Shown here: one piece after another, positions 1 to 9,836 of the stretch
How the letters are laid out: each line of letters starts with the position of its first letter
Numbering within the stretch: position 1 is the stretch's first letter
From: Pseudo-nitzschia pungens
Lineage: Eukaryota; Bacillariophyta; Bacillariophyceae; Bacillariales; Bacillariaceae
Length of the DNA stretch: 64,000 bases
Reading direction: 5' to 3'
NCBI GenBank assembly: GCA_037355855.1
Contig: CM074761.1
Span: 3,429,346-3,493,345, forward strand
Notes under the pieces: model-generated
The model's database searches: none
Told to the model about the DNA's origin: nothing
What the model saw: only the letters and a program-made list of their open reading frames with translations
Program-made: the position numbers and the translations under genes

Positions 1-76
1 AAAATACAAAACTGTGACGCCACCAACGACATCGGCGGCGACAACAAGCACAGATCGAGCAATAGCCAGAGCCACG

Positions 77-2158
77 ATGCCGACCCTCATGGCACCACAA
101 CCGACTCAGCCGAAGGGGCTGCAGTCTTATTCTCCCCCTCCCGGCAATGCACCTGCCGCCATTACGCTCAGCTTCGACGGGGTCGACTTCAAGCTTTGTC
201 CAACGGATGATGATTCGGAAGTTTCGTACAAGACGAAAGCCGACAATGTGCTCTTGTCGTTGAAATCGTTCACCGGGACTCTGACCGTGTCCAGAGCGAT
301 TCTTTCATCGTTGTTGAGCAGCTCTCAACCAGTAGCCACAGCGCCCACAACGACAACGTCAACGTCAACGTCAACAGTGTTCACGGCTCCAACGGTCGAG
401 GACGATCTCGACTCCCCAGAGCAACACCAAAAGAAATCGCGACAGACGATCTCACCGAGACAGCAGACGCTTCCTTTCAACAAGACCGAACACAAGAGCC
501 GAAAGAAGACGACCAAATCCAATGCCAAGCAGGGCGCAAAGAACGACAAGCAAACCAATCGCAAACGACGCATCGTTGCCGAAGTTTCCAAGATACCCAC
601 GGACACCGATGCGAAACGAAGTCGCAATACCGCGGACAACGACGCGCTTGCGCCCATCAGCCTGGGCCAGGCCAGCCAACCCACTCAGCCGACGCAAATC
701 GACACGGATGCCGACCATTTCAACGACAGCGGCGCACCATCGTCGATGGACGAGCAAGGCATTCGACCAGAGACGAACAATTTGGTCTCGAGCATGGGTG
801 CACGTACCGGTACCTCTGTTCAAGACATCCTCGATCGCGATCGCAATCAAAGCAGCGAGGACTCTGTTGCCACCGTGAAGGATTCCGACGATTGTGACAT
901 TATCGACATGGCTTTGAGCTCCGGCGATGGCGATGCCGACGTGGCAGACAGTGACTCGAACGACAAGAATGCCGGGGAAGACGTTGCCACCATTGCTGTA
1001 GATTTGATTGCCACCAGTACAGGTACGGGTTCTGCAGCTACCGGCGCGTTTTCCTATCCCGCACCCCCCGCGCGATGGGGACACACCATGACCAAAGTGG
1101 CGAATGGCCAGATTTTGGTGTACGGAGGTCAGTCCTTTGATGCCGAGGGCAATCCCGTCATCTTGTCGGATGTGCACGTTTATGATCCCAAGAACGGAGG
1201 TTCGTGGCACAAACCCATCAACTGCCGGGGAGAGGCCCGGCAATGGCACACCGCTACCTACATTCCCGGTCGGCAACAGATCATAGCCTTTGGGGGAGAA
1301 ACCATTGATCCGATCAAAAGGAAAGGAGCCAAAAGGGAAAAGATTATCACCAGCGATACTCTCCGCGTTCTCGACACGGAAATCATGCTTTGGTACCCTC
1401 CGGCCGCGTCGGGGGACGTTCCAACGGGTCGCAGCGGCCACACGGCGACATTCTTCCCGTCGACGAACGAGTTGATTCTTTTTGGTGGTGTCCGCGGTTC
1501 CAAGTGGCTCAACACTGTCAGTGTGCTGGACGTGACTCGCTGGATATGGACAACACCTAACATTGTCGGAACGGCCCCAAAACCACGGTCGTATCATTCG
1601 GCAACCGCAGTGGGAGCTCAGAGACTAGTAGTTTTTGGTGGAAACAACAAGACAAGCTGCTTCAACACCGTGCATGTATTGGAAGTAGTCGGCGACATTG
1701 ATGGTGACGGTATGAACGGTGGCACCGAAGGAGCCGACGGTTCCAGCGGTTGGAAATGGTCAAACCCAACCATCCGTGGGAAGGCGCCCTTCCCACGAAC
1801 GGGACACACAGCGACGCTTCTCGAAGACGGAAAGACGATCATGGTCTATGGAGGTTGGGATCCAAACGAAGAAGACGAGCTCACCGGGGAGGACAACATT
1901 TTCAAGGGAAGTTACCTCTTGGACACGCAGGAGTGGACATGGAAAAAGGGACCCGATCCCCGATCCGGCGGAAGCGGAAGCGCCAACCACGTGGTGGAAG
2001 ATTGCGGTGCGAAGCGTTGTGGGCATTCCGCAGCACTGAACACCGAGAACGGGGAAGTATTTGTGTTCGGTGGAAGAATCCCGGGAGAAGTGTTGGCAGG
2101 AGATGTGCAGCGATTGGTTCCTCCCCAAGAGAAAGCTGTGCAGTTGGAGGGGTGTTGA
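77..2158 (+). CDS. Kelch-repeat protein, 5' end uncertain
   Basis: The reading frame is open from the left edge of the window. The first ATG is at 77 (693 aa), so the true start may lie upstream. The N-terminal half is low complexity (Ser/Thr/Pro/Gln and Asp rich) with basic clusters such as KSRKK and NRKRR that could be nuclear localisation signals. From about residue 333 there are six kelch-type blades, each with a G-H-T/S-A motif followed by a hydrophobic strand and a Gly-Gly pair (for example GHTATFF with LFGG, YHSATAV with VFGG, GHTATLL with VYGG). Six blades would form a beta-propeller, a protein-interaction fold. No BTB, F-box or phosphatase domain is visible, so the partner and process are unknown. 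No intron is needed. Confidence 0.85.
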   Translation: MPTLMAPQPTQPKGLQSYSPPPGNAPAAITLSFDGVDFKLCPTDDDSEVSYKTKADNVLLSLKSFTGTLTVSRAILSSLLSSSQPVATAPTTTTSTSTSTVFTAPTVEDDLDSPEQHQKKSRQTISPRQQTLPFNKTEHKSRKKTTKSNAKQGAKNDKQTNRKRRIVAEVSKIPTDTDAKRSRNTADNDALAPISLGQASQPTQPTQIDTDADHFNDSGAPSSMDEQGIRPETNNLVSSMGARTGTSVQDILDRDRNQSSEDSVATVKDSDDCDIIDMALSSGDGDADVADSDSNDKNAGEDVATIAVDLIATSTGTGSAATGAFSYPAPPARWGHTMTKVANGQILVYGGQSFDAEGNPVILSDVHVYDPKNGGSWHKPINCRGEARQWHTATYIPGRQQIIAFGGETIDPIKRKGAKREKIITSDTLRVLDTEIMLWYPPAASGDVPTGRSGHTATFFPSTNELILFGGVRGSKWLNTVSVLDVTRWIWTTPNIVGTAPKPRSYHSATAVGAQRLVVFGGNNKTSCFNTVHVLEVVGDIDGDGMNGGTEGADGSSGWKWSNPTIRGKAPFPRTGHTATLLEDGKTIMVYGGWDPNEEDELTGEDNIFKGSYLLDTQEWTWKKGPDPRSGGSGSANHVVEDCGAKRCGHSAALNTENGEVFVFGGRIPGEVLAGDVQRLVPPQEKAVQLEGC

Positions 2159-3190
2159 AACGATTGTTTGGAACGATCCAAATCACATCAAAAATAACAC
2201 GAGGAACCTTGCTACAGGAGCGGAAAGGGTCAGACAGCAACAGCAGGATACTGTATAATTAGTTCAATGGAAATAATTTGAAACATCAATCAATCATACA
2301 CTACTGTTTACGACCTTACCAATTGAAAAGTTCTAGATGTGCCTCAAATGCAAGCACCGAGCAAGAAAGAAAAGGCCAAGATTTTGGATAACACATTCCA
2401 CTACGAATTATCAAATGTTATTTTGTAATGGCATGCTCGAAGAAATCCATCTCCATCGTCTCGATGTGGCAGGTCCGACTACTTTGCAATGTCAAAAATG
2501 TCATAAACCCAAGTATCCATTTAAACCGTCTTCGGAGACGGTTTGTTTTCGGTATGTGGTTCTCATCCTTGGAGACACCAATACGTCATTCTAAATGGAG
2601 GACACCTTGGCCACTCGCAGACGAAGAAGAATAGAGGAATTCTTCGTACATGGTAGTTCTTGGAAGTGCGAAAATCCAAAAACACGCATACTAATCGCTA
2701 AAAGTTCTTCACCCTTTCCGAGGATTTCCTTTCTCTCGTCTAGCTCAAACTTGATGTCCCGGATAACAATTCAACCTTCCTAGCCTCTAGAGTGCGACCA
2801 AAGTCACAACCTCGAGACAACTTCTTCGGAAGCACAAAAGGTTGAATCATTCATCTAGATCAATCATCCACGGCTTGACTAACTGTGAACCTTCGAAAAT
2901 GACAAGTTTTGACCGGGATGGAAACAAAGACACCCAATGATTTCAGCGGATTCACCATTCAGGCAGAATTCCTTACATGGTAACTACATCCACATCATTG
3001 ACCCGTCTTGGTGAACCACCCGATCTGTCACCAACCGTGAGATGAGCGGCTATAGGCCGCTCACTTTGGGGAAGAATGAACGAAGATTTGATTCGTGTGA
3101 GATTTGACATCCGAGGCCGAAGAGGCACGTTGGTGTTTCACTCTGTCGATTCTTCTAAAACAACTTACCAGGACAGTTGGTTTGCCCGGA
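2159..3190. other. Intergenic, no gene seen
   Basis: This is about 1 kb between the kelch gene and the small gene on the minus strand. Only short overlapping ORFs without family resemblance occur. The one notable structure is a perfect 9-bp hairpin at 2523-2544, listed separately. Confidence 0.6.
2523..2544. repeat. Perfect 9-bp inverted repeat (hairpin)
   Basis: The arms AAACCGTCT and AGACGGTTT are exact reverse complements separated by TCGG. It lies about 365 bp after the kelch stop codon. It could be a transcript 3' structure or chance; nothing else supports a function. Confidence 0.5.
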
Positions 3191-3406
3191 TCATCCCATG
3201 CAGAAACCGCACTTGCGGGATGGGGAGATGTTCCCATCGGTCTCGATCTCCATGTTATCCAATCCGGAATCAAAGCTAGATTCCATGCCCATGAAGGATG
3301 GTCCAGTCTCGGATGGAACTTGGTAGGGAGTAGCCGGGCGATAAAATGCGGCACTTCCGCCGATAACGACGGCTAGAAGGAGAGCAAGAATAGCTGTTTT
3401 CATCAT
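3191..3406 (-). CDS. Small protein with plastid-type presequence
   Basis: This 71-aa ORF begins at a double ATG (MMKTAI). It has a hydrophobic signal peptide ending in GSAAF, where the Phe after the predicted cleavage site matches the ASAFAP-type presequence of diatom plastid proteins. The mature part is about 50 residues, polar, and ends in a CGFC motif three residues before the stop. No family is recognised. A GTAAGT donor-like site lies 22 bp after the stop, so the annotated end could be revised if transcript data show splicing. Existence as a gene is inferred mainly from the clean presequence. Confidence 0.5.
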   Translation of the reverse strand: MMKTAILALLLAVVIGGSAAFYRPATPYQVPSETGPSFMGMESSFDSGLDNMEIETDGNISPSRKCGFCMG

Positions 3407-5332
3407 GGTTGAAGTATTCGTATACAAATTCGTTTAGAAGTATATCGAAATCCAATTTGTGATGATTCCTTCTAGAGAGGAGGAAAGAGAAGGTTGGGAG
3501 CTAGCGCGGAAGAAGCTTGCACGTGCGATGTAGAATAATCGTACTCATGCGGTTAACACGCACAAGCAACGTAGTTTCATTCGAGTTGATTGACGATTAC
3601 GCGTATCCATATTCATACCGCAATCTTTCGGTATTCCTTTTCGAGACAGGTTGGAATCCTGTATGAAGGGAGATGTTCTGTCTGACAGGATCTGTTTCTA
3701 GCGTCGTCATTCTTAACATCAACATGTTCCATGTTTCGAGCATGACACAAAAGTACGAAGACGAGTAAGTTGATCCTTCTTCAAAAAATACTTCGAATTT
3801 TTGTATCCGAATGAATCCAGTTCGTGAATGAGAACCAACTTCAAAACTTGGACGAAGTAAGATTAGGGTTAGGTACGAGTAAAAGGTACGTAGTACAAAG
3901 TACAGTACCGGTACAGCAATAGCAGTTCACAAAAGAAAAAGTGTCAGCTGTGTTCGTTTCTGAGTTGCTCAGAAGAAGCATAGAGCACGAGCAAGACGAA
4001 TAATGAGAACAACTGTTCGATCACACTTGTACAAGTAACCTTACGTAACCTTAACCTTACTCGTACTTCGTATTATTTTTCAATTTGATGCGCTTCCTTT
4101 CGCTCACACAAGGAATGCAATTGATAAGTGGTGATTTGGTTCTTTGTCAATCAACCAGCATGCCTTTCGTTGAGTTCTCGAGTTGTCACACTGGTTTTCC
4201 GGTCTTCAACCACCACTAAGTAGTACGAAGCAAGGTCTTACTTGTGCTTCGAGTTAGTAGTATCGTGCCGGTCCCTATTTTCCTTAGTCGCTACTAGCCT
4301 ACTAGTTTTGTTTTGAGGATTGAGATGCAAAATCGAAATTATGGCGTAATGAGGATCCACGAATCACCACTCACGGAGCAACCACCATGATCCGGGAATG
4401 GTGCTGGTGGTGCGGCAGTCTGAACGTTCCTGACCTATCCCTGAAGGCTCTCGGTGATGGAATCAGATTGTGATGTGAAGGCAGCTACTAGTACTACTAG
4501 TAGTAGCACCCAGCATGCAGTCGTACATGTCAGTGATCATAGCAAGTACAAGAAGTTCCAAATTCATGAAAAATAGAAATCAAAGGACATAAAACAAGAA
4601 ATGACTGCGGATACTACGGTAGTATCATACTAGTACTTATAAGAATGTGTAAAGATATCCACCTTCTTGCTACTAGTATGGTGGTGCTTTGCTATGGTGC
4701 TACTATGGAGGATGCTGGGTCCCTGAGTAGGGATGTATACTAGAGCTACTATATACCCTAGCTCTTACTAGCAGCCAAACAGAATTCTGAACAGGATGCT
4801 AGTATGAAATAGTAGTAATGCTGAACAGCAGCAGGGTGCTACTAGGTCTCGACCTACTACTAGTAGTAGTACCACTGCTGCTGTTACTAGGGAGGATCTG
4901 TACCGAAGATGCATACCCTGGCGAATGTGGGGTACTGCTTTTGCTGCTGCTATTCATTCATGCAAGAATACTTGCTTCTTTAGCCCCTGTATGTTGCCTG
5001 TTCATTGTGGCCTGTTTGATGTGTAGTGTCGTGTTGCTTTGTCATCAAAAAATCAGTTGTGCTACGAAGTTTTTTTCGATCAAAATTGCTGCACGATTTC
5101 ACGAGTAAGAAGTACTCTTAAGGTTACTATCGATAGCTCCGTCGATTTGTAGCGACGGAGATCCTTTCAGCAGCAAAAATGCGGTTGGAGACAGAGCAGT
5201 CCTTTCCGCATTCCAAACGACCTGCCGTCTAACAAAGTCGAATATCATCAATATCCAATCATCAACTCATACGACAATTGTTTTAGGTCACTCTATAAAC
5301 AGGGAAACTCTGCAGTCAATCATTCCCAAATC
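3407..5332. other. Intergenic with TACTAG-type simple repeats
   Basis: This 1.9-kb space holds no convincing gene. It contains one exact GTAACCTTAC word at 4035-4044 followed at once by a near copy. Between about 4480 and 4880 it is rich in short CTACTAGTAGTAG-like stretches. A Leu-rich 96-codon frame at 4818-5108 is a by-product of these repeats. Confidence 0.6.
5294..5299 (+). promoter_or_regulatory. Possible TATA box of the CX9C gene
   Basis: The sequence TATAAA lies 34 bp before the ATG at 5333. If it is used, the 5' UTR would be only a few bases long, so the assignment is tentative. Confidence 0.3.
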
Positions 5333-5842
5333 ATGCTTTCGCTAGACCGCGTCAAAGTCCTCTTGCTCGTGACCATGACCGCAGGTTGCATAGGAACTAT
5401 TTTCACATCTCAAAGCATAGCATTGAGGAACGCATCCATGCGAGTACTAAGCGCTGACAGTGGAAGATATTGCAAGAAGCACGACAAGAAGGCAACGGAA
5501 TGCATACGGCAGGCGAGGGGCGACATATCTACCGAGAGCTTTTTGCAGAAGACAGAAGAATGCGCCCATCACCAAGAAAACGCACGAAAATGTGAAAACG
5601 TGGTGCGAATGGCTTTCCGAAATATTAACATGAGTGGATGCCCGAAAGAAATCAAGATGTCAACGCTGTGTGAAGACGAATGGTGTCATCAGCAGGACCG
5701 TGTTTCGTGTCAGAAAGAATGCGCAGGAGTGAGGGAGCAGTTGGCTCTTTGTGTGCATCAACAAGTAATGAAATCGTTAGAGCGGAACGGGCTGGAAGAA
5801 AGGAGAGCACAGGATGGTTCGATGGCACAACCAAAACAATAG
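5333..5842 (+). CDS. Membrane-anchored protein with four CX9C motifs
   Basis: This is a 169-aa single-exon protein. A hydrophobic segment at about residues 9-25 could be a membrane anchor or signal. After residue 45, ten cysteines include four exact CX9C pairs: C47/C57, C77/C87, C103/C113 and C130/C140, with C118 and C126 between the last two. Pairs of CX9C motifs (twin CX9C, CHCH fold) are typical of small mitochondrial intermembrane-space proteins oxidised by the Mia40/Erv1 relay. Two such units in one chain, behind a hydrophobic N-terminus, are unusual. The hydrophobic start could instead direct it into the ER, where the disulfides would also form. No closer family is recognised. A possible TATA box sits upstream. 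Confidence 0.7.
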   Translation: MLSLDRVKVLLLVTMTAGCIGTIFTSQSIALRNASMRVLSADSGRYCKKHDKKATECIRQARGDISTESFLQKTEECAHHQENARKCENVVRMAFRNINMSGCPKEIKMSTLCEDEWCHQQDRVSCQKECAGVREQLALCVHQQVMKSLERNGLEERRAQDGSMAQPKQ

Positions 5843-6057
5843 CTATGGACTATGTTTAAAATTCGAAAGAAAATCAGGGAACAACGATCCGAAAAGACCA
5901 TTTACGAGCGACATGGAGCAAATCATGGAGGATCAACCATGTTTTATCTTTCGATTCGGTGGGCTCATTCTGAAAAACACAACAAAAGCTAGGTGTGCAG
6001 ACGCTTGAAAAAGATGTAAGAATGCGTCACGCAATTTTCTCTACAGGCCATTTCGTT

Positions 6058-7902
6058 TCAAACATCCCAATAGTCATCCTCGAAGAGCTTCAAGATCTTC
6101 TTGCGTTGCACAGTATCCGATCCTGACTGTTCGTCACTCCATGTGGCAAAATCTGCTGCCTGCAGAGCCGATGTAAATTGATTCAAAACAAAATAATAAG
6201 ACAATTGTCGTCGAGCGTCTTCAACGAAGTCAACCTTGAACCAGATACTACGCTCATACACAACAATACTCACCAGCTGCTTTGCAAGAAGGTCGTTGCC
6301 GTCGTCTTTTTTGGCGGCGTCCTCGGCATGTTTTCGAAGCCATTCAACTACATCAACTCGACCGAAGGCCACGGCATGTGTAAGCGGTGTATTTCCTCCG
6401 TAGTTTGGAACGAAGAAATCCACACCGACAACCTCACCCAGGTACTTGCAAACCTCGAGGTTGCCCCCACTGGCCGCCCAGTGTGCCACTGTGCAACCAT
6501 TCCGATTGCAAAGATCCCACTTGGCACGATATCGCACCATGAGTTTTACGGTGTCCAAACTACCAGACCAAGCCGCCCACATCAACGGTGAATTGCCATC
6601 CTTCGTTTGCTGATTGACGAGTTCCTTGGCAGTTGGTGCGGCTTCCTTTGCTTCCGTTGAAGCAGTTTTGAGACGGTCGCATTCGGACAAAATATGTTGA
6701 CACAAGTGAAAGTGGCCCCCGGTACCGAATTCCCCGCTACTTGCTCCGGCACATGCCCAATGGAGAGGTGTAGCACCATCTCGTTCCGTTTTTTCGAAGA
6801 GTTTATCGGGAAAGTAAGGCAACAGCGTGTCAAAGGCTTCGAGATTTCCCGTTCCGGCAGCCCAATGCAGCAAAGTTGTTCCACGAATGTCTTTTTCCAA
6901 TGGATTGGCACCGTGCTGGATCAGAAGTTGCAAAACTTCTTTCGATGTGATGTTGATGTGCTCGAGCGGCCACGGGTTGCTGGACTGAACTAATTCACCC
7001 CTGGCAGCCGCCATGAGTCCCCTACCAAATATAAAGGAAAAAGCTTCGATTTGTTTCGAAGTGATCTGACCGCGAGGCTCTTGGCCCGTTTCCAACGTTT
7101 GTTCGTGTTCCCTTCGCCATTCGTTGCACAAGGCACAGAATTGCTTCGTCCTTCTGCATGATATCAAAAAGTCGTGCCATCGAGTTGTCGTCCCTTTGCC
7201 ACGTCGACGGCTACCATCGCCGATGCCATCTTTTTTGTCGAGAAGTGGCAGACCATGAGGCAAATCCATGTATACCAAAAATGCGTGACTCGGTGCTATT
7301 GTTTTTTCCAACCGCGCTCCGAAATATTGGGCAGGAATTTCGTACTTTGAAAGATTCGTGATTGATATTCCATCAGCCACGCTGTAAGAACTCGCTTGCG
7401 ATGAGATTTCATTCTGGCTTGATAGTATCGTCTCTTGCAAGAATCGTATCTTGGGATGCACGTGACGAGATACGTTCAGATCCAGAAGTGGTGGGAATGT
7501 TCTGTTCATTTCCATTACCTCTGCTTCAGAATAGAACTGAGAAAGATATTCGAAAGCCGTCACGTTTTCAACAAGATGCGATGTAGTTCTGTAAAGATAG
7601 CGAAACGCGTGGTTCATTCGCCGGGCGGCACGTGGTCCGGTTGTGCGCTGTTCGTGTGGGCGCCGGTCGTCGATTGTCGCTTCTGCAATGGAACTCGTAC
7701 CGTTTGAAGGTGGGGAAGATATTGTGGCGACATCGTCGTCAAGAAGGCTCGCGAATGTCGGTCGCAAAGCAGTATCTTTGCCAATCAGTGTTCCGACGCG
7801 ACGAGAGGGATATTCCCATTGCACCGGCTGGAACGACGAGGTTGTTCCGGTTCGAAATGCAAGGATAATGGCGAGCATCACCGTGCATGCATGATATTCC
7901 AT
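6058..7902 (-). CDS. Ankyrin-repeat protein with signal-like N-terminus
   Basis: The start is the ATG at 7902. An N-terminal hydrophobic stretch is followed by TSSFQP, similar to a plastid presequence cleavage site. The central and C-terminal parts carry about five ankyrin repeats (TTLLHWAAGTGNLEAF, TPLHWACAG, SPLMWAAWSGSLDTVKLM, TVAHWAASGGNLEVCKYL, TPLTHAVAFGRVDVVEWL), several with a Trp in the TPLHxAA position. Such stacks bind other proteins; no enzyme domain is visible. Positions 6160-6273 look like a GT-AG intron (GTGAGT to CTGCAG) of 114 bp without an in-frame stop. Spliced length would be 576 aa, unspliced 614 aa. Splicing joins LLAKQL to AADFATW in one smooth helix. Confidence 0.85.
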   Translation of the reverse strand: MEYHACTVMLAIILAFRTGTTSSFQPVQWEYPSRRVGTLIGKDTALRPTFASLLDDDVATISSPPSNGTSSIAEATIDDRRPHEQRTTGPRAARRMNHAFRYLYRTTSHLVENVTAFEYLSQFYSEAEVMEMNRTFPPLLDLNVSRHVHPKIRFLQETILSSQNEISSQASSYSVADGISITNLSKYEIPAQYFGARLEKTIAPSHAFLVYMDLPHGLPLLDKKDGIGDGSRRRGKGTTTRWHDFLISCRRTKQFCALCNEWRREHEQTLETGQEPRGQITSKQIEAFSFIFGRGLMAAARGELVQSSNPWPLEHINITSKEVLQLLIQHGANPLEKDIRGTTLLHWAAGTGNLEAFDTLLPYFPDKLFEKTERDGATPLHWACAGASSGEFGTGGHFHLCQHILSECDRLKTASTEAKEAAPTAKELVNQQTKDGNSPLMWAAWSGSLDTVKLMVRYRAKWDLCNRNGCTVAHWAASGGNLEVCKYLGEVVGVDFFVPNYGGNTPLTHAVAFGRVDVVEWLRKHAEDAAKKDDGNDLLAKQLVSIVVYERSIWFKVDFVEDARRQLSYYFVLNQFTSALQAADFATWSDEQSGSDTVQRKKILKLFEDDYWDV

Positions 7903-9127
7903 GATTGAAACAGGCAGAAACAATTACAGTAGTTTGGAATCGTTTTCAAGTACCTGGTTCTATGTCGATTGCAGACAGAGACTGGCGCCTGCACAGAGTC
8001 GTTCGACACAAATCTGAACTACTCTAATGGTGACAAGTGAGAATCAAGGGTGATGGGTGCGGTAACGCCTAGTCTTACCGTACTCGTATGTACAAGTACA
8101 AGCACCAAATCTGGTATGATGATGATGAGTAAGTTACTGTAAACCTTACTTCGTAAGTTATAAGGTTACGGTAGTTCTTAATTAAAAGAATGATGGATCC
8201 CGACTAAGGTTACCACACCGAAATGACGTACGTAGCCCTACGTATATGCAGTACACCAAAATCCGGGATTCTTCGGGATTGATTGAGATCCATTCTTTCA
8301 TTGGAGGATCTTCGCAAAGGTATGCATTTTGAGCATAGTATGTATCATAGGAACGAATCAAAAGAACCTGGATATAAGAATGTCAAAAAAATCCGGATGT
8401 AGAACTATGTGTTAAAAAAACCCGGATGTATAAGTGTAAAAAAACCCGGATGTAGAACTATAAGTGTTAAAAAAACCCGGATGTAGAACTATAAGTGTTA
8501 AACAAACCCGGATGTAGAACTATAAGTGTTAAAAAAAACCCGGATGTAGAACTATAAATGTTAAAAAAACCCGGATGTAGAACTATAAATGTTAAACAAA
8601 CCCGGATGTAGAACTATAAATGTTAAACAAACCCGGATGTAGAACTATAAATGTTAAACAAACCCGGATGTATAAGTGTCCAAAAAACCGGATGTATAAG
8701 TGTCCAAAAAACCCGGATGTAGAACTATGAATGTTAAAAAACCCCGCGAAAACAGAACCTGGTACGACTGAATGGGTGAGTCGGACAAACTAAACAAGAA
8801 GAAACACAAAACACAAAACATAACTTACCGCGCACATACGATTAACTTACACATCATACGGTATGGCGGCAGAGTAAGATCTTACCAGGTAACCTTAACT
8901 AGTACGAGGACAAGGAGGTATCAACACGTGTAATAAATTCGCAACATCAATTCTTTGAAGAGCATCCATCATATTGGTAAACCTTACGAACTTGCGTTCA
9001 GTGTCATCTCGTTAGAACTAGTGAGTTTGCCGGTGCCGTCATCTGTCCCACTGTTTTACGAACTAAAGCACAAGCACCAAGTACTTCGTAACAATTATTC
9101 TCAACGAATCAACTCTACAACATAGCA
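7903..9127. other. Divergent intergenic region
   Basis: This space separates the ankyrin gene (minus) and the ClpS-like gene (plus), so both promoters should lie here. It holds the 8362-8750 minisatellite and several GTAAG/TTAC-rich stretches around 8070-8180 and 8880-8900. No gene is seen. Confidence 0.6.
8362..8750. repeat. Minisatellite, about 12 units
   Basis: Twelve copies of CCGGATGT occur between about 8393 and 8720. Most lie in a 31-32 bp unit of the form CCCGGATGTAGAACTATAA followed by (A/G)TGTTAAA(A/C)AAA. Some units are shortened to about 21-25 bp by loss of the AGAACTA part. The copies are nearly identical and run head to tail, with no variable spacers between them. Neighbouring copies share the same variants (AAACAAA against AAAAAAA), as expected from slippage or unequal exchange. 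Confidence 0.95.
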
Positions 9128-9631
9128 ATGATGAACCGCCTCGTCTTCTTTCTTCTTGCCTTCCTTCGGCTAACGAGCGCTTTTGCGCCGGTATCGAACT
9201 TCGGAGTTCGTTCCGTCTCGCTGTTTGCCGGCCAGGGCGACCAAGAAGGCGGTGCCGCGATCGCCAAGCCGAAGGTCAAAACAGATCAAAAAACAAAAAC
9301 CGTGCAAAAGGAAAAAATCAAACAATCCCAAGAGGCGAAAACCCACGACCCCATTTCCCGACGCGAAGAAATTTTTGAGGAGGCTCCCATGTATAAGCTC
9401 ATGCTGTTGGGAGATGAATCGTACGATCCCGAACACGTTGTCGAGAGATTGTGTGCCATTGTCGACGACATGGACGAGGACCAAGCCGCAACTGTAATTT
9501 TACAAGCGTCTCAAACAGGGGAAGCCATGTGCGGAAAGTATCCCATGGAGAAGGCGGAACTCTTTAAGGAACAATTGATTCGGTCGGATCCAATGATTTA
9601 TTCGGATATCAAGAACGAGAACGAGAACTAG
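9128..9631 (+). CDS. clpS-like: Plastid ClpS-like protein
   Basis: This is a 167-aa protein. Residues 1-19 are a signal peptide ending in the SAFAP motif (Phe19), a textbook diatom plastid presequence. A Lys/Gln-rich linker follows, then a ClpS core from about residue 86 (PMYKLMLL) to 160, with DPEHVV, the EDQAATVILQA helix, a GEAMCG turn and an EKAELFKEQL helix. ClpS delivers N-degron substrates to the Clp protease. Aligned by eye to E. coli ClpS on the shared Pro (Pro101) and the CG pair (Cys135-Gly136), the residues that grip the N-terminal amino acid are changed: Asn34 to Asp96, Asp35 to Glu97, Asp36 to Ser98, His66 to Ser128. It may therefore act on the Clp machine without classical N-degron binding. 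Confidence 0.82.
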   Translation: MMNRLVFFLLAFLRLTSAFAPVSNFGVRSVSLFAGQGDQEGGAAIAKPKVKTDQKTKTVQKEKIKQSQEAKTHDPISRREEIFEEAPMYKLMLLGDESYDPEHVVERLCAIVDDMDEDQAATVILQASQTGEAMCGKYPMEKAELFKEQLIRSDPMIYSDIKNENEN

Positions 9632-9836
9632 AACTAGAGGATATTGGGCTTTTCACTTTGACCTATCAGCTCGATGTGTCGTGCATCTTCAATGCGTTAC
9701 AGACTGATCATCCTGGATCAATAAGCGTCGAAGATTCGTTTGAAATAGATTGGCGTCGCCGAATAATCATTACACTAATTTGACCGTCAAAATAAATTCC
9801 AATGATTGTCCTTATGTTTTGAAAAGTAGTTTCCGT

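Noticed and set aside
452..1597. Minus-strand ORF of 381 codons across the kelch gene
   Set aside because: It is antisense to the kelch blades, has no domain, and the plus-strand frame is clearly coding.
4818..5108. Leu-rich 96-codon ORF with apparent membrane segments
   Set aside because: The hydrophobic stretches come from CTACTAG- and CTGCTG-type repeats. There are no homology cues.
8362..8750. CRISPR-like array
   Set aside because: Whole units are repeated with no unique spacers between them, and the host is eukaryotic. It is a minisatellite.
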